A stretch of 64,000 nt of DNA from Apibacter adventoris (GCF_002964975.1 NZ_PSZM01000046.1:372001-436000), one strand, 5' to 3'. Positions 1-9,957 are shown, counted from the first letter of the stretch. A program made the numbers and translations. Notes: generated by a model from the letters alone, not told the origin.

Positions 1-1
1 A

Positions 2-2779
2 AGTAAAATTGAAGATTTAAAATTAGAAGAAGCGGAATTTCATTATGAAACGTTTTTTAAACAAAAAATAAAAGAAGAAACTAATAATATAACCAATAAA
101 ATTATTTTACTAAATGGCTATTTAGCAAATAAACAGAATACAAAAGCCGATGAAATATTGGATGAGTTTGAAAAAGCATATCCTAAATCATCTTTTATAA
201 GAAATTTAAGGATTAAATATAATGTAAATATAAATGAAGATGAAAAAAATAAAGAAATAGTTAAAAATATTCAAGTAGATGATCCGGAATATTATGTATC
301 GTTATTCGATCGAATGGCAGACCAAAATTGGTCATCATCTGTCTCAATTCATGAATTAGAAGAATTAAAAAATAGGCTGGCCAAAACAAAATCTGAAATA
401 GGAGCACTAACTATGGATGTGTTGATATCGGGAAGAAAGCAGGATATGGTTAAAACCATAAATAAAGTAAAAGAAATTTTAGATGCATCTTATCAAAACA
501 GTTCTTTTTTAGTATTATTTGCAGATATTTTTGATTATTCAGGTTCTTCACAAGATAATTCCATCATAAGATTAGAAAATGCATTAAAAGAAAAAGATGA
601 TTTTGCTATTATTTCAGATTTATTAAAAAGATATGATAAGGCTAAAAAATATGAAGAATACGAAAAACTTCTACTTTCACTTATAGAAAAATATCCGGAT
701 GTTAATTTTTATAGAAAAGAATATATTCAAATTTATAATAAAGAACTAAAATATAATGAATCTTTAAAACAGGCAAAAGAAGCATTGGAAAACTTTCCAT
801 ATTCATCTTCGATCTTGGCAGATATAGGTTATATTTATACTAATTTAAATAATAAGGAAGAATCTGTAAAGTATCTTAAAAGTGCACTATTGCACAATTC
901 GGCTAATACGTATCTTAGAAATGTTTTAAAAGATATAAATAAAGAACAAGATGAGATAGATAATATTGCGGTGAAAGATCTTTATTCTTTAATTAAGGAA
1001 AGACGCAATACAAAACTGATAGGAGAAAGTGGTGCTACAAAACTTTTAGATGAATATATTGTTAATATTTTTCCAGAAGGTGGTTCGAAAGGAAAAGAAA
1101 CTATAATCTATGAAATTACTTCAGAACAAGGAGTAGAAGATTTTAAAGAGTATAATGTAAATTATTATAGTAACATCTTAAAATCTGAAATCATTAAGAA
1201 AAACGGAGTAATAGTTCCGGCAGAAAAAAATGCCGGCAATATAGTTTTTACTAATTTAGAAGTTGGAGATGTGATTCTTATTCAATATGATGAGATTGAA
1301 AAAAAATCAGGAAGATTTTTCAAAGATTTTAATGAAGTTTTTTACTTCAATGGCACTTATCCGGTAGTAGAATCAAGATTTACAATTATAGCCCCTGAAA
1401 ATATGAATTATTTTACATTTATAAATAATGGTAAAATAGAGAGTAAAACAAAAAATATAAAAAATAAAAAATATACTACTTGGGTTTTAAAAAATACACC
1501 TTCATTTGATTATAATGAATACTATGCAAAACCGTATTTAGATATTTGTACCTCTGTAGTAGTAGGAACTATAAAATCTTGGGGAGAAATTGCTAATTGG
1601 TATGCCGATGTAGTAAGTAAAGTAATGGTGGAAGATAAAAAATTAGAATTAGCATTTAATGAAATTTTTCCACAAGGGGTAACCTCTCTATCTCAAAATG
1701 AAATTTCAGAGAAAATTTATAACTATATACAAAAAAATATAAAGTATAGTTATATGGATTTTAGACAAAGTGGATATATTCCACAAAAACCGTCCAGAAC
1801 ATTACAAACTAAACTTGGAGATTGTAAAGACTTCTCTGCTTTATTTGTTACCTTAGCTCAAAAAGCAGGTCTTCAAGCAAATTTAGTTTTAGTACTTACC
1901 AATGATAATGAACAATCATCCTTATCATTACCTAATTTAGGATTCAATCATTGTATTGCAAAAGTAAAAATAGATGGTAAAGATGTATTTTTAGAATTGA
2001 CCAATAAATATTTACCATTTAGGGCAATTTCTTTGAGTAACTATAAAGCAAAAGCTCTGGTAATTAATCATAATAAAACAGAGAATGACAATGCTAAGCT
2101 TATTGAGCTAAACAATGCAAATAATTTAGAAAATAAAGTGAATATTTTTACAGAAGTTTTCATTGATACCGATTCAAAAAAAATTAAAATGCAATACAAC
2201 TCTTTCGGTACATCAAAATCTTTTTACAATCAATTATTCTCAGAAGCAAACTCAGAAAAAGAAAGGAAAAATAAGTTGGAAGAACAAATCGGTCATATGT
2301 TAAACAAATCAGTAATGATAAAATCATCAAAACTCATAAAAGGTAATGATTTAACATCCTTACCTTTGATTTTTGAAACTGAAATAGAAATTGCTGAAAA
2401 ATCTAAGAAAATAGGGAATATGAATCTTTTATCTGTCCCGTTTTTTTCTCAGGTATACAATAAAAATATTATCTTAAATGAACAAAGAGAAACAGATATA
2501 TATTACATTAGCTATGAAGGTGAAAATGATTATAAAGAAGAAATTGTATTAAATTTAACAGATGGAAAAAAGTTTATTGAAGTTCCTGAAAATAAAAAAT
2601 TTCAATATGGAAAAAGAAAATTTGAACTAACCTATGATCAGATTTCACCTACAAAACTTAGAATTATCAAAACAGCACAAACCTCTTGGGAAAACATCCC
2701 GGTAAATGAATATAAAAATTTCAAAGAATTTGTGGAAAATATTATAGAAGCTGAAAGTGAAGTTATAGGATATAAATAA
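2..2779 (+). CDS. TPR / DUF3857 / transglutaminase-like protein (5' partial)
   Basis: The open frame runs off the left edge of the window, so the true start is not seen; a TTG at 158 is internal. The first roughly 330 residues are helical and TPR-like (for example a block around 770-900 with alternating Y, A and L positions). A DUF3857-like beta region follows, then a transglutaminase-like core with the nucleophile motif GDCKD (Cys codon at 1823) and the FNHC histidine (codon at 1949). The third triad position lies in ELTNKYLPF, where I would expect an acidic residue after the Thr but see Asn. The family occurs in Bacteroidetes envelopes with unknown substrate. No signal peptide can be judged. 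It stands alone, followed by a 182-base AT-rich gap. Confidence 0.8.
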   Translation, partial: SKIEDLKLEEAEFHYETFFKQKIKEETNNITNKIILLNGYLANKQNTKADEILDEFEKAYPKSSFIRNLRIKYNVNINEDEKNKEIVKNIQVDDPEYYVSLFDRMADQNWSSSVSIHELEELKNRLAKTKSEIGALTMDVLISGRKQDMVKTINKVKEILDASYQNSSFLVLFADIFDYSGSSQDNSIIRLENALKEKDDFAIISDLLKRYDKAKKYEEYEKLLLSLIEKYPDVNFYRKEYIQIYNKELKYNESLKQAKEALENFPYSSSILADIGYIYTNLNNKEESVKYLKSALLHNSANTYLRNVLKDINKEQDEIDNIAVKDLYSLIKERRNTKLIGESGATKLLDEYIVNIFPEGGSKGKETIIYEITSEQGVEDFKEYNVNYYSNILKSEIIKKNGVIVPAEKNAGNIVFTNLEVGDVILIQYDEIEKKSGRFFKDFNEVFYFNGTYPVVESRFTIIAPENMNYFTFINNGKIESKTKNIKNKKYTTWVLKNTPSFDYNEYYAKPYLDICTSVVVGTIKSWGEIANWYADVVSKVMVEDKKLELAFNEIFPQGVTSLSQNEISEKIYNYIQKNIKYSYMDFRQSGYIPQKPSRTLQTKLGDCKDFSALFVTLAQKAGLQANLVLVLTNDNEQSSLSLPNLGFNHCIAKVKIDGKDVFLELTNKYLPFRAISLSNYKAKALVINHNKTENDNAKLIELNNANNLENKVNIFTEVFIDTDSKKIKMQYNSFGTSKSFYNQLFSEANSEKERKNKLEEQIGHMLNKSVMIKSSKLIKGNDLTSLPLIFETEIEIAEKSKKIGNMNLLSVPFFSQVYNKNIILNEQRETDIYYISYEGENDYKEEIVLNLTDGKKFIEVPENKKFQYGKRKFELTYDQISPTKLRIIKTAQTSWENIPVNEYKNFKEFVENIIEAESEVIGYK

Positions 2780-2961
2780 GATAATGAATAAAAAAAATAT
2801 TATCACTATTTATATATTGAAAAGGTATAAATTTTCAGTAAAAATATCGTTGTTATTGTATTTAATATTATTAATCAAATATTTTAAATAAAATAGAATA
2901 TAAAAAATAGTTTTAGCAATATAAAATTTTTTATTACTTTTCATAAACTTAATATTAGGAA

Positions 2962-4731
2962 ATGAAAATAAACCGATTATTTGATATACTATATTTTCAA
3001 TTGAAAAATAATCCATTAAAAAATGCTTTTAATATGAAAGTGGATGGTATATGGAAAAATTCATCTACAGAATGTATAGTAAATCAGGTAAATAAAGTGA
3101 GTCGAGGCTTAATAAAATATGGTATAAAACCAGGGGATAAAATATCTATTATTGTTTCAAATAATAGAACAGAATGGTTAATTATAAATTTTGCTGCACA
3201 GCAAATAGGGGCAATTACAGTACCTATATATCCAACATTAAGTGAAGTAGATACAGCTTTTGTTTTAAATGATAGTGGCAGTATTTTTTGTTTTGTTTCG
3301 GATAAAATCCTTAATGATAAAATATGCAATATAAAAAAAGAATGTCCATTATTAGTGAGCATTTTTTCATTTGAAGAAGTAGAGGGAACAACCCATTGGT
3401 CAGAAGTGATCGCAATGGGAGAAAATCCTGAAACTCAATATGAAGTAGAGAGTTTAAAGCAAATTGTGAAAACAGAAGATTTGGCTACAATAATATATAC
3501 TTCAGGAACAACTGGAAAACCTAAAGGAGTTATGCTTAGTCATAAAAATATTATATCTAATGTAATGAGTTGTCATGAGAGAGTTCCTTTGAAAATAGAA
3601 GGAGAATGCAGAACATTAAGCTTTCTTCCCATTAGTCATGTGCTGGAACTCATGATAAACTACATATTTATATACAGATCTTATTCTATATATTTTGCTG
3701 AAAGTATTGAAAAACTGGTAGAAAATTTAAATGAAGTAAAACCCCATGTAATGACAGTTGTTCCTCGTTTAATAGAAAAATTTTATTCAGCTATTTATCA
3801 AAAAGGAACTTCGGCTGGAATCCTTAAAACTAGAATTTTTTTATGGGCTATTAATTTGGCAGAAAAATATCAGCCATTTAAAACTAAAGGATTATTACAT
3901 AAAATAGCTGATTTTTTAGTATATAAAAAATGGAGAAAAGGTTTAGGGGGTGAATTAATATTTATGATTTGTGGAAGTGCTTCATTATCAGTCAGTTTAA
4001 ATAGAATTTTTTTTGCGGCAGGGCTTCCTATTTTAGAAGGATACGGGCTAACAGAAACTTCACCTGTCATAGCAGTTAATGGTCCTTCTGAAAATCATTT
4101 TAAATTAGGTACAGTGGGTCCAATAATAAAAAATAGCCTTGTCAAAATTGCTGAAGATGGTGAAATATTAACAAAAGGACCTAACGTATTCTTAGGGTAT
4201 TATAATAATGAGGAGATGACGAAAAATGCATTTACTGAAGATGGATGGCTGAAAACAGGAGATATAGGACATATGGATGATGGCTTTTTAGTTATTACAG
4301 ATAGAAAGAAAGAAATGTTTAAAACCTCAGGAGGAAAATATATAACCCCGCAAGTTATTGAGAATAATTTAAAAAAATCTAGGTTTATAGAACAAGCAAT
4401 GGTTGTTGGAGATGGAGAGAAAATGCCTTGTGCATTAATTCAACCGGATTTTGCTTTTTTGAAAGAATATATTAAATATAAAAATTTAAATATAGATACT
4501 AAGAGTTCAAAGAAAGAACTTATTAAAAACGAAATTTTAAAAAAAAGAATAGAACAAGATGTAGAGAGAGTAAATACCTCATTAGGACATTGGGAAAAGA
4601 TAAAAAAAATAGAATTAACCCCGACAATATGGTCTGTAGAAGGAGGAGAATTAACACCTACATTGAAACTGAAAAGAAAATTTATAAAACAAAAATATAT
4701 AGATTTATATAATAAAATGTATGGAAGATAG
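2962..4731 (+). CDS. Long-chain acyl-CoA synthetase (AMP-forming)
   Basis: A 589-residue ANL-superfamily enzyme that would activate fatty acids to acyl-AMP and then acyl-CoA. The ATP/AMP loop TSGTTGKPKG lies near residue 180, the adenine motif GYGLTETSP near residue 360, the hinge-type TGDIGHMDDGFLVITDRKKE near residue 430, and the C-terminal domain carries a late lysine in the TPTLKLKRK region. Length and the long insertion around residues 240-330 fit FadD15/FAA1-type long-chain ligases rather than acetyl-CoA synthetase. The ATG at 2962 follows an AGGA. It is probably cytosolic or peripheral on the inner membrane. Its direct neighbours do not fix the substrate. Confidence 0.88.
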   Translation: MKINRLFDILYFQLKNNPLKNAFNMKVDGIWKNSSTECIVNQVNKVSRGLIKYGIKPGDKISIIVSNNRTEWLIINFAAQQIGAITVPIYPTLSEVDTAFVLNDSGSIFCFVSDKILNDKICNIKKECPLLVSIFSFEEVEGTTHWSEVIAMGENPETQYEVESLKQIVKTEDLATIIYTSGTTGKPKGVMLSHKNIISNVMSCHERVPLKIEGECRTLSFLPISHVLELMINYIFIYRSYSIYFAESIEKLVENLNEVKPHVMTVVPRLIEKFYSAIYQKGTSAGILKTRIFLWAINLAEKYQPFKTKGLLHKIADFLVYKKWRKGLGGELIFMICGSASLSVSLNRIFFAAGLPILEGYGLTETSPVIAVNGPSENHFKLGTVGPIIKNSLVKIAEDGEILTKGPNVFLGYYNNEEMTKNAFTEDGWLKTGDIGHMDDGFLVITDRKKEMFKTSGGKYITPQVIENNLKKSRFIEQAMVVGDGEKMPCALIQPDFAFLKEYIKYKNLNIDTKSSKKELIKNEILKKRIEQDVERVNTSLGHWEKIKKIELTPTIWSVEGGELTPTLKLKRKFIKQKYIDLYNKMYGR

Positions 4732-4791
4732 CTAATTAGCCAAAATGACATAGCTTATCTGCTTGGCTTAAGTTTTGTTTAGAGATGTTAT

Positions 4792-5112
4792 ATGATAACT
4801 AATGATAAAATAAAAATTTTTGATAATCAAGATAAAAATCCGAATGATTTTTATGATAGATTTCGTAAACAACTCGATGAAAGACATGATTTCCCCGGTA
4901 ATTATATGTTTAAGTTTATTATTCCTACTGGAGATAAAAATATAGCGTTATTACACAAAATATTTGATCATGGGGAGGCTTCATTTGTTATGAGGGAAAG
5001 TAAAAACGGTAAATATACAAGTGTAACCGTTACATTATATGTTCCAGATTCAATTTCTGTAATTGAATATTACAAAGAAGCAGGAAAAATAAAAGACATT
5101 ATGATGCTATAA
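4792..5112 (+). CDS. DUF493 family protein
   Basis: A 106-residue protein. After a variable N-terminus of about 35 residues come the DUF493 (YbeD-type) elements: a FPGNYMFKFIIP strand, a T-V-T-V-T-L-type strand pattern and a C-terminal YKEAGKIKDIMML ending. The fold is ferredoxin-like and may be regulatory; no enzymatic role is established. The short spacing from the acyl-CoA ligase (60 bases) allows co-transcription, and a hairpin terminator follows directly. The family assignment is good, the function is unknown. Confidence 0.75.
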   Translation: MITNDKIKIFDNQDKNPNDFYDRFRKQLDERHDFPGNYMFKFIIPTGDKNIALLHKIFDHGEASFVMRESKNGKYTSVTVTLYVPDSISVIEYYKEAGKIKDIMML

Positions 5113-5122
5113 TAAAAATTAT

Positions 5123-5163
5123 AAAAAGGGAGTTATTTCGTAATAATGAAACTTCCTTTTTTT
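5123..5163 (+). terminator. Rho-independent terminator after the DUF493 gene
   Basis: An A-rich left arm with AAGGGAGTT pairs with AACTTCC and a following T tract (one G-U pair). It lies 10 bases after the stop codon at 5112. Because a run of T occurs on both strands it can also serve the convergent lolD-like gene. Confidence 0.75.
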
Positions 5164-5198
5164 ATAAAATTTATTTAATAACAAACAAAAAAGATTTT

Positions 5199-5867
5199 TT
5201 AACTAACAATTTTACCATCCTTCATTTCCATTCTACGATCTGCCATTTCAGCTAAATGAATATTATGTGTAACAATAATAAAAGTTTGATTAAATTCTTC
5301 TCTAAGCTGATAAAAGAGTCGATGCAGGTCTTCAGCATTTTTAGAATCCAAATTTCCAGAAGGTTCATCAGCTAAAATTATTTTAGGATCATTCATTAAA
5401 GCACGAGCTACAGCTACTCTTTGTTGTTCCCCACCGGAAAGTTCTCCTGGTTTATGTTCTAAACGATGAGATAGATTTAAATATTTTAATAAATCCTCTG
5501 CTTTTTTATATAATTCGTTCCTAGTTTTTCCTCCTATCATCCCAGGAAGCATTACATTTTCAATAGCAGTAAATTCTGGGAGTAATTGATGAAATTGAAA
5601 AATAAAACCTATATTTTTATTTCTGAAAAGAGAAAGTTCTTTATCTTTTAGTTGTATTATGGGTAAGCTGTCAATTTCTATAAGACTATGATTTTTTTCG
5701 GGAGAGGTAGGTTTATCTAATGTTCCGATAATTTGTAGCAAAGTAGACTTTCCTGCACCTGATTCTCCTACTATAGTAACAATTTCACCTCTTTTAATAA
5801 GTAAAGAAACTCCTTTCAATACTTCTAAATTTCCAAAAGATTTATATATATTTTTTATATGTACCAT
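5199..5867 (-). CDS. lolD: LolD-type ABC transporter ATPase
   Basis: A 222-residue ATPase with all the motifs: Walker A GESGAGKST (about residue 35), a Q-loop around QFHQLLPEF, signature LSGGEQQRVAVARAL (about 143), Walker B IILADEPSGNLD and the H-loop THN. The FQFHQLLPEFTAIENVMLP segment and the SGNLD ending are typical of the LolD/MacB-type lipoprotein-release or export family. In LolCDE it would power lipoprotein extraction from the inner membrane. No permease gene is adjacent, which is common for Bacteroidetes lolD; a MacB-type or other substrate cannot be excluded. Confidence 0.85.
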   Translation of the reverse strand: MVHIKNIYKSFGNLEVLKGVSLLIKRGEIVTIVGESGAGKSTLLQIIGTLDKPTSPEKNHSLIEIDSLPIIQLKDKELSLFRNKNIGFIFQFHQLLPEFTAIENVMLPGMIGGKTRNELYKKAEDLLKYLNLSHRLEHKPGELSGGEQQRVAVARALMNDPKIILADEPSGNLDSKNAEDLHRLFYQLREEFNQTFIIVTHNIHLAEMADRRMEMKDGKIVS

Positions 5868-5915
5868 GAGAAGAATTTATCAAAATTACTAAAAAATAAT
5901 CAAATGCAGTATATT

Positions 5916-7604
5916 CTATAAATTAGAAATATTAATGTTCATCCCTTCAGAAATGTTCTTTCCAGAAATTCCGCAAGGTTTAATTACAATATATATTCTA
6001 TATTGATTAGCAGCACACGAAGAGAGATCAAATAAAAAAAGTTTTTCGTCAGAATTTCCATGTAAGATTTGTATACTTTGCGCGAAGGGTAAGAAAATTT
6101 TAGGTTCTAAAGATTTTTTGTCAGTTAACATAATTCCACCTTCAAGAGCAGAATTATTTTCTAAGATAAAATTTTTTTCATAAGGATTTTGCCATTTCAA
6201 ATATAGATGTAATATTTTGGCAGAATCAAGATAAGATTTATTGAAATTTATTTGACAAGAAATATTAGAATAAGAATGAAAATTGGAAATATATTTATAA
6301 TATTCTTTTTTATTTGATTCATCTAAAATAAAATGATTAGAAGTATGTTCTAATCCAAAAAAAGTAATGTTTTTACCATTCAGATAATTTTCAGAATTCC
6401 ACAAATCATACTGAGATTTTCGATGAGTATAAATCTGTAAAGCTACAGAAGGTTTTTGTGTATAAAAATTAAACAAAGCAGCTTTTTGATATCTTTCAAA
6501 TACAGCTATACCTCGATTTACTTCCTCTGCATGTAATACAAATTTTTTTATTTTATACATTGGCGTATAAGAAATAATAATAGGAGATAAAAAAGAAATA
6601 CGAATTACTATAAATAGAAATAAAGAAAAATAACAAATTCGTAACAAATATTTAGATATTTTTTTTCTGTAAAATAGGAAACAAAGAGGTATTAGTGCCA
6701 TATAAACAACTAAGTTCCATTGAGGTTGTATTTTTCTGGAAAAAGAAAAAAATCCGAAAAAAATTATACTACCTATAGATACCCATTGTAATGATTTAAC
6801 CCAGAGTAAATCTTTAAAATTTGATTTTATAATTAAACTTTTAAAATAAAAATAAATTAATAAAGGATTTGATATTACAAGTATTCCTAAGAGCCATTCC
6901 CCAGGTAAGAAACCTTTTACTACTTTTTGTGTTCTTTCATAAATATGATATCTGACCGAAGGCCAATTTGAAATATATTGCCAATATAAATGTGGAGAAT
7001 ATAAGATAATTGAAAACAAAATACTTAAATAAAACCATTTGTTTTTAAATAAAATAGGTATACTAGGAAGTATAGCACATACAATTATAATTATACCTTG
7101 ATATTTTGAATACATGGTTAAAGCCATTGATAAGGCCAAAAGAAATGTTGTTTTAAAATTCTGTATGCATAAAAATTCTTTCCATCTCCATAGAAAAAAA
7201 GTTCCAAATAATAATAAAGGAGTATCAGGAGTAGAAATAAAACCTAAACCCTGAAATATTGCAGATGATCCTAATAATCCTAAAAGTAAATAATTTTCTT
7301 GTAAAGTTTTAGGTTTCAGTATGTAAATCCATAGAATATAAAATAAAACATTTGATAGAGCCGATACTATACGTACTCCCAACATATTAGGAAATAAAGC
7401 ATATCCTAATTTAATAAAGACAGCTACCATAGGAGGGTGATCGAAATATCCAAAATCTAAACGCTTAGACCAAACCCAATAATAAGCTTCATCATCAATT
7501 AAAGGAAGAGTTAAGGCTTGTGTCAGGTTTAATAAAAATAAAATGCTAATAAAAATAAATTGAACTTTTTGTATGGAATTTACACTACTCTTAAGTCTCA
7601 TCAT
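5916..7604 (-). CDS. GT39-family glycosyltransferase (ArnT/PMT_2-like), polytopic membrane protein
   Basis: A 562-residue protein with about ten hydrophobic segments in the first 340 residues and a soluble C-terminal part. The first external loop carries LIDDEAYYWVWSKRLDFGYF followed by DHPP, the acidic signature of lipid-phosphate-sugar dependent transferases of the PMT/ArnT type. It would move a sugar from a polyprenyl-phosphate donor onto lipid A, a protein or a glycan outside the inner membrane; the acceptor cannot be told. The gene starts at MMRL; either of the two adjacent ATGs could be used. It lies downstream of ilvE but a terminator separates the two. Confidence 0.82.
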   Translation of the reverse strand: MMRLKSSVNSIQKVQFIFISILFLLNLTQALTLPLIDDEAYYWVWSKRLDFGYFDHPPMVAVFIKLGYALFPNMLGVRIVSALSNVLFYILWIYILKPKTLQENYLLLGLLGSSAIFQGLGFISTPDTPLLLFGTFFLWRWKEFLCIQNFKTTFLLALSMALTMYSKYQGIIIIVCAILPSIPILFKNKWFYLSILFSIILYSPHLYWQYISNWPSVRYHIYERTQKVVKGFLPGEWLLGILVISNPLLIYFYFKSLIIKSNFKDLLWVKSLQWVSIGSIIFFGFFSFSRKIQPQWNLVVYMALIPLCFLFYRKKISKYLLRICYFSLFLFIVIRISFLSPIIISYTPMYKIKKFVLHAEEVNRGIAVFERYQKAALFNFYTQKPSVALQIYTHRKSQYDLWNSENYLNGKNITFFGLEHTSNHFILDESNKKEYYKYISNFHSYSNISCQINFNKSYLDSAKILHLYLKWQNPYEKNFILENNSALEGGIMLTDKKSLEPKIFLPFAQSIQILHGNSDEKLFLFDLSSCAANQYRIYIVIKPCGISGKNISEGMNINISNL

Positions 7605-7628
7605 ATCAAATTTATAAAAAATAACGTA

Positions 7629-7663
7629 AAAAAAACTTCTAATAACCTATACTAGAAGTTTTT
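7629..7663 (-). terminator. Terminator after ilvE
   Basis: Inverted arms AAAAACTTCTA and TAGAAGTTTTT with an 11-base loop. On the minus strand the hairpin is followed by a T run. It sits between the ilvE stop codon and the start of the GT39 gene. Confidence 0.65.
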
Positions 7664-7699
7664 AAAAAATTAGATAATCAAATATGCGTTTAATTTTTA

Positions 7700-8761
7700 T
7701 TATAATTTTTTTTCAACCTTATATCTCCATCCGAAAGGATCTTCAGATTTATTGGTTTGTAAATCTACAAGTTGTTTTTTTAGAAATATAGCAAAACTAT
7801 TTTTTTCATCAAGTTCGGGAAGTTCCATAATAAAATCTCTATAAGCCACATGAGAATATCTATTAATAACCACCGCTGTTCCGCAACCAAATATTTCTTT
7901 TAAATTTCCGGATTTATAGGCATTAAATATATCATCCACAGAAATTCTTTCTTCTTTCACTTCAATCTTATTATGCTTAGCAATAGTCACCAAACTATCT
8001 CGGGTAATACCGCTTAAAATAGTATTGGAAGTAGGAGGGGTATACAAAACATCTCCGATTCTTACCATTACATTCATTGTTCCAGATTCTTCAAAATATA
8101 GATGTTCTTTGCTGTCAGTCCATATAACTTGGTCGTAGCCTGCCTCATTTGCTAATTTTGTAGGATAGAAAGACGCTCCGTAATTTCCGGCACATTTTGT
8201 GAAACCCACACCGCCGTCCACAGCACGTGTATAATAATCTTCTATCTTTATTTTTAAAGGCTTATCATAGTAACTATTTGCCGGAGAAGTCATAATAGCA
8301 AAAGTATATTCATTGGAAATCCTAGCAGAAAACATCTCTTCAGAAGCAAACATAGTTGGACGTATATACAAGGAATTACCCTCTTTGGTAGGCACCCAGT
8401 TTCTATCTAAATCAATTAATGATAAAAGTCCGTCTAAAAATATTTCTTTAGTAATTTTAGGCATAGCCAATCTTTCTGCCGATTTATTAAATCGTTCAAA
8501 ATTTTTCTCAGGTCTGAATAGAAAAACATTATCATTACTATCTTTATATGCCTTCATTCCTTCAAAAATAGCTTGTCCATAATGAATTGCCATTAAAGCA
8601 GGAGAATAATTCATTCCACCATAAGGCATAATTACAGGCTCTCCCCATTTTCCGTCTTTAAATACACATATTAGCATGTGATCAGATATATTTACTCCAA
8701 AAGCAGAATTATTAGGATCTACTTTATCAAGCTTAGAATGTTGGATTTTATTTATTTCCAT
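7700..8761 (-). CDS. ilvE: Branched-chain amino acid aminotransferase
   Basis: A 353-residue fold-type IV PLP aminotransferase that interconverts Leu, Ile and Val with their 2-oxo acids. Visible signatures are YGQAIFEGMKAY near the N-terminus, RPEKNFERFNKSAERLAMP, IRPTMFA, the PLP lysine in GFTKCAGNYGAS (about residue 188), FEESGTMNVM and the phosphate loop TILSGITRDS. The length fits the long (eukaryote/Bacteroidetes-type) IlvE. It is transcribed from its own candidate promoter and divergent from mnmD. Confidence 0.95.
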   Translation of the reverse strand: MEINKIQHSKLDKVDPNNSAFGVNISDHMLICVFKDGKWGEPVIMPYGGMNYSPALMAIHYGQAIFEGMKAYKDSNDNVFLFRPEKNFERFNKSAERLAMPKITKEIFLDGLLSLIDLDRNWVPTKEGNSLYIRPTMFASEEMFSARISNEYTFAIMTSPANSYYDKPLKIKIEDYYTRAVDGGVGFTKCAGNYGASFYPTKLANEAGYDQVIWTDSKEHLYFEESGTMNVMVRIGDVLYTPPTSNTILSGITRDSLVTIAKHNKIEVKEERISVDDIFNAYKSGNLKEIFGCGTAVVINRYSHVAYRDFIMELPELDEKNSFAIFLKKQLVDLQTNKSEDPFGWRYKVEKKL

Positions 8762-8794
8762 TATTTATATTTAGATTTGCTTTCTTTATTACTT

Positions 8795-8802
8795 CAAATT
8801 TA
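8795..8802 (-). promoter_or_regulatory. Candidate Bacteroidetes -7 box of ilvE
   Basis: The minus strand reads TAAATTTG, matching TAnnTTTG. The implied start leaves a leader of about 28 bases before the ilvE ATG. Confidence 0.45.
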
Positions 8803-8838
8803 ATAAATAAAAACATCTTATTCATGAAAAAAGTATTG

Positions 8839-8846
8839 TAATTTTG
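8839..8846 (+). promoter_or_regulatory. Candidate -7 box of mnmD-nudix
   Basis: TAATTTTG fits TAnnTTTG, 20 bases before the mnmD ATG. Together with the ilvE box this forms a compact divergent promoter. Confidence 0.45.
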
Positions 8847-8866
8847 AAGATTACTTTATTGTTTTT

Positions 8867-9538
8867 ATGTTAGAAAGAGTAATTATTACCACAGAAGAAG
8901 GTACACATACTATTAAAATTCCAGAATGGAACGAGTGTTACCATTCACATCATGGAATTTTGCAGGAAGCCAATCATGTGTTTATTTCTAATGGGTTAAA
9001 TAAAATTCATTCAAAAGAAATTTCTATTTTGGAGATGGGTTTTGGAACAGGTTTAAATGCTTTCTTAACATTAAATAAAGCAATAGAGAAAAATATAAAA
9101 ATAAATTATTACACTTTAGAAAAATATCCTGTAAGTACAGAAGAGCTCGAAAAATTGAAATATTGGAAATTAACGGACGAAGAAGAAGCTGAAAAAAAAT
9201 TTTTTTTATTACATGAGGCAGGGTGGGAAAAAGAAATAGTAATTGAAAATAATTTTAAGTTAATAAAATATAACTTAGATTTTTTTGAATTAAAAAATAT
9301 TCCAATTCAAAATATAGACTTGGTTTATTATGACGCTTTTGGTGCTCGAGTACAACCGGAATTTTGGGATGAGCCTATGTTTAGACAAATATATAATTGT
9401 ATGTCCTATTCAGCATTGCTTACCACCTATTCTAGTAAAGGCAGTGCAAGGAGAGCAATGGAATCAGTCGGTTTTAAAGTAGAAAAATTACAAGGTCCTA
9501 AAGGTAAAAGAGAAATGGTAAACGCATGGAAAATTTAA
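8867..9538 (+). CDS. mnmD: MnmD-type tRNA 5-aminomethyl-2-thiouridine methyltransferase
   Basis: A 223-residue stand-alone version of the methyltransferase half of MnmC (DUF752). It uses SAM to complete mnm5s2U at the tRNA wobble position. The SAM-binding loop reads EMGFGTGLNAF (about residues 56-66) and the catalytic-region motif is VYYDAFGARVQPEFWDEPMF; the end TTYSSKGSARRAMESVGF is also typical. There is no FAD oxidase domain, as usual in Bacteroidetes. It overlaps the next gene by 13 bases, so the two are translationally coupled. Confidence 0.9.
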   Translation: MLERVIITTEEGTHTIKIPEWNECYHSHHGILQEANHVFISNGLNKIHSKEISILEMGFGTGLNAFLTLNKAIEKNIKINYYTLEKYPVSTEELEKLKYWKLTDEEEAEKKFFLLHEAGWEKEIVIENNFKLIKYNLDFFELKNIPIQNIDLVYYDAFGARVQPEFWDEPMFRQIYNCMSYSALLTTYSSKGSARRAMESVGFKVEKLQGPKGKREMVNAWKI

Positions 9539-9957
9539 AAACAGTAAATGTAAGGGTATATGCACTTTTAATAAAAGACAATGCACTTATGTTTTTGAGA
9601 GAAATGTATGCAGGTAATCAACTATTAAAATTACCGGGAGGAGGTTTAGAATTGGGAGAGGGAACAAGACAAACTCTGGAAAGAGAATTTATGGAGGAGT
9701 TAAATTTAAAAATAGAAGTAAAAGAACATTTTTATACACAAGATTTTTTTATAAAATCAGAGTTAACTCCCGAAAAACAATTATTGACAATTTATTACTG
9801 GGTTGGATGTAATGATTTTTCAACATTAAAAATTATGGATGCAGGAATTGAAGAAGTAGTTTGGATTCCATTATCTGATTTAAAAGTTGAAAATGTTCCT
9901 TTACCAGTAGATAAGGTGGTAATTAAAAAATTATTAAACCTAAAAAATATAAAATAA
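9526..9957 (+). CDS. Nudix hydrolase
   Basis: A 143-residue single-domain Nudix protein. The Nudix box is readable as G-x5-E-x7-REFMEELNL, with Asn where the consensus has the last Gly. It would hydrolyse a nucleoside diphosphate linked to another group; the substrate (for example oxidised NTPs) cannot be read. Its start lies inside the end of mnmD in another frame, indicating one operon. The 408 bases that follow have no gene. Confidence 0.85.
   Translation: MENLKTVNVRVYALLIKDNALMFLREMYAGNQLLKLPGGGLELGEGTRQTLEREFMEELNLKIEVKEHFYTQDFFIKSELTPEKQLLTIYYWVGCNDFSTLKIMDAGIEEVVWIPLSDLKVENVPLPVDKVVIKKLLNLKNIK

Noticed and set aside
2810-3016. Minus-strand hydrophobic 68-codon frame
   Set aside because: It covers a very AT-rich spacer and the start of the acyl-CoA ligase; composition is what random AT-rich sequence gives.
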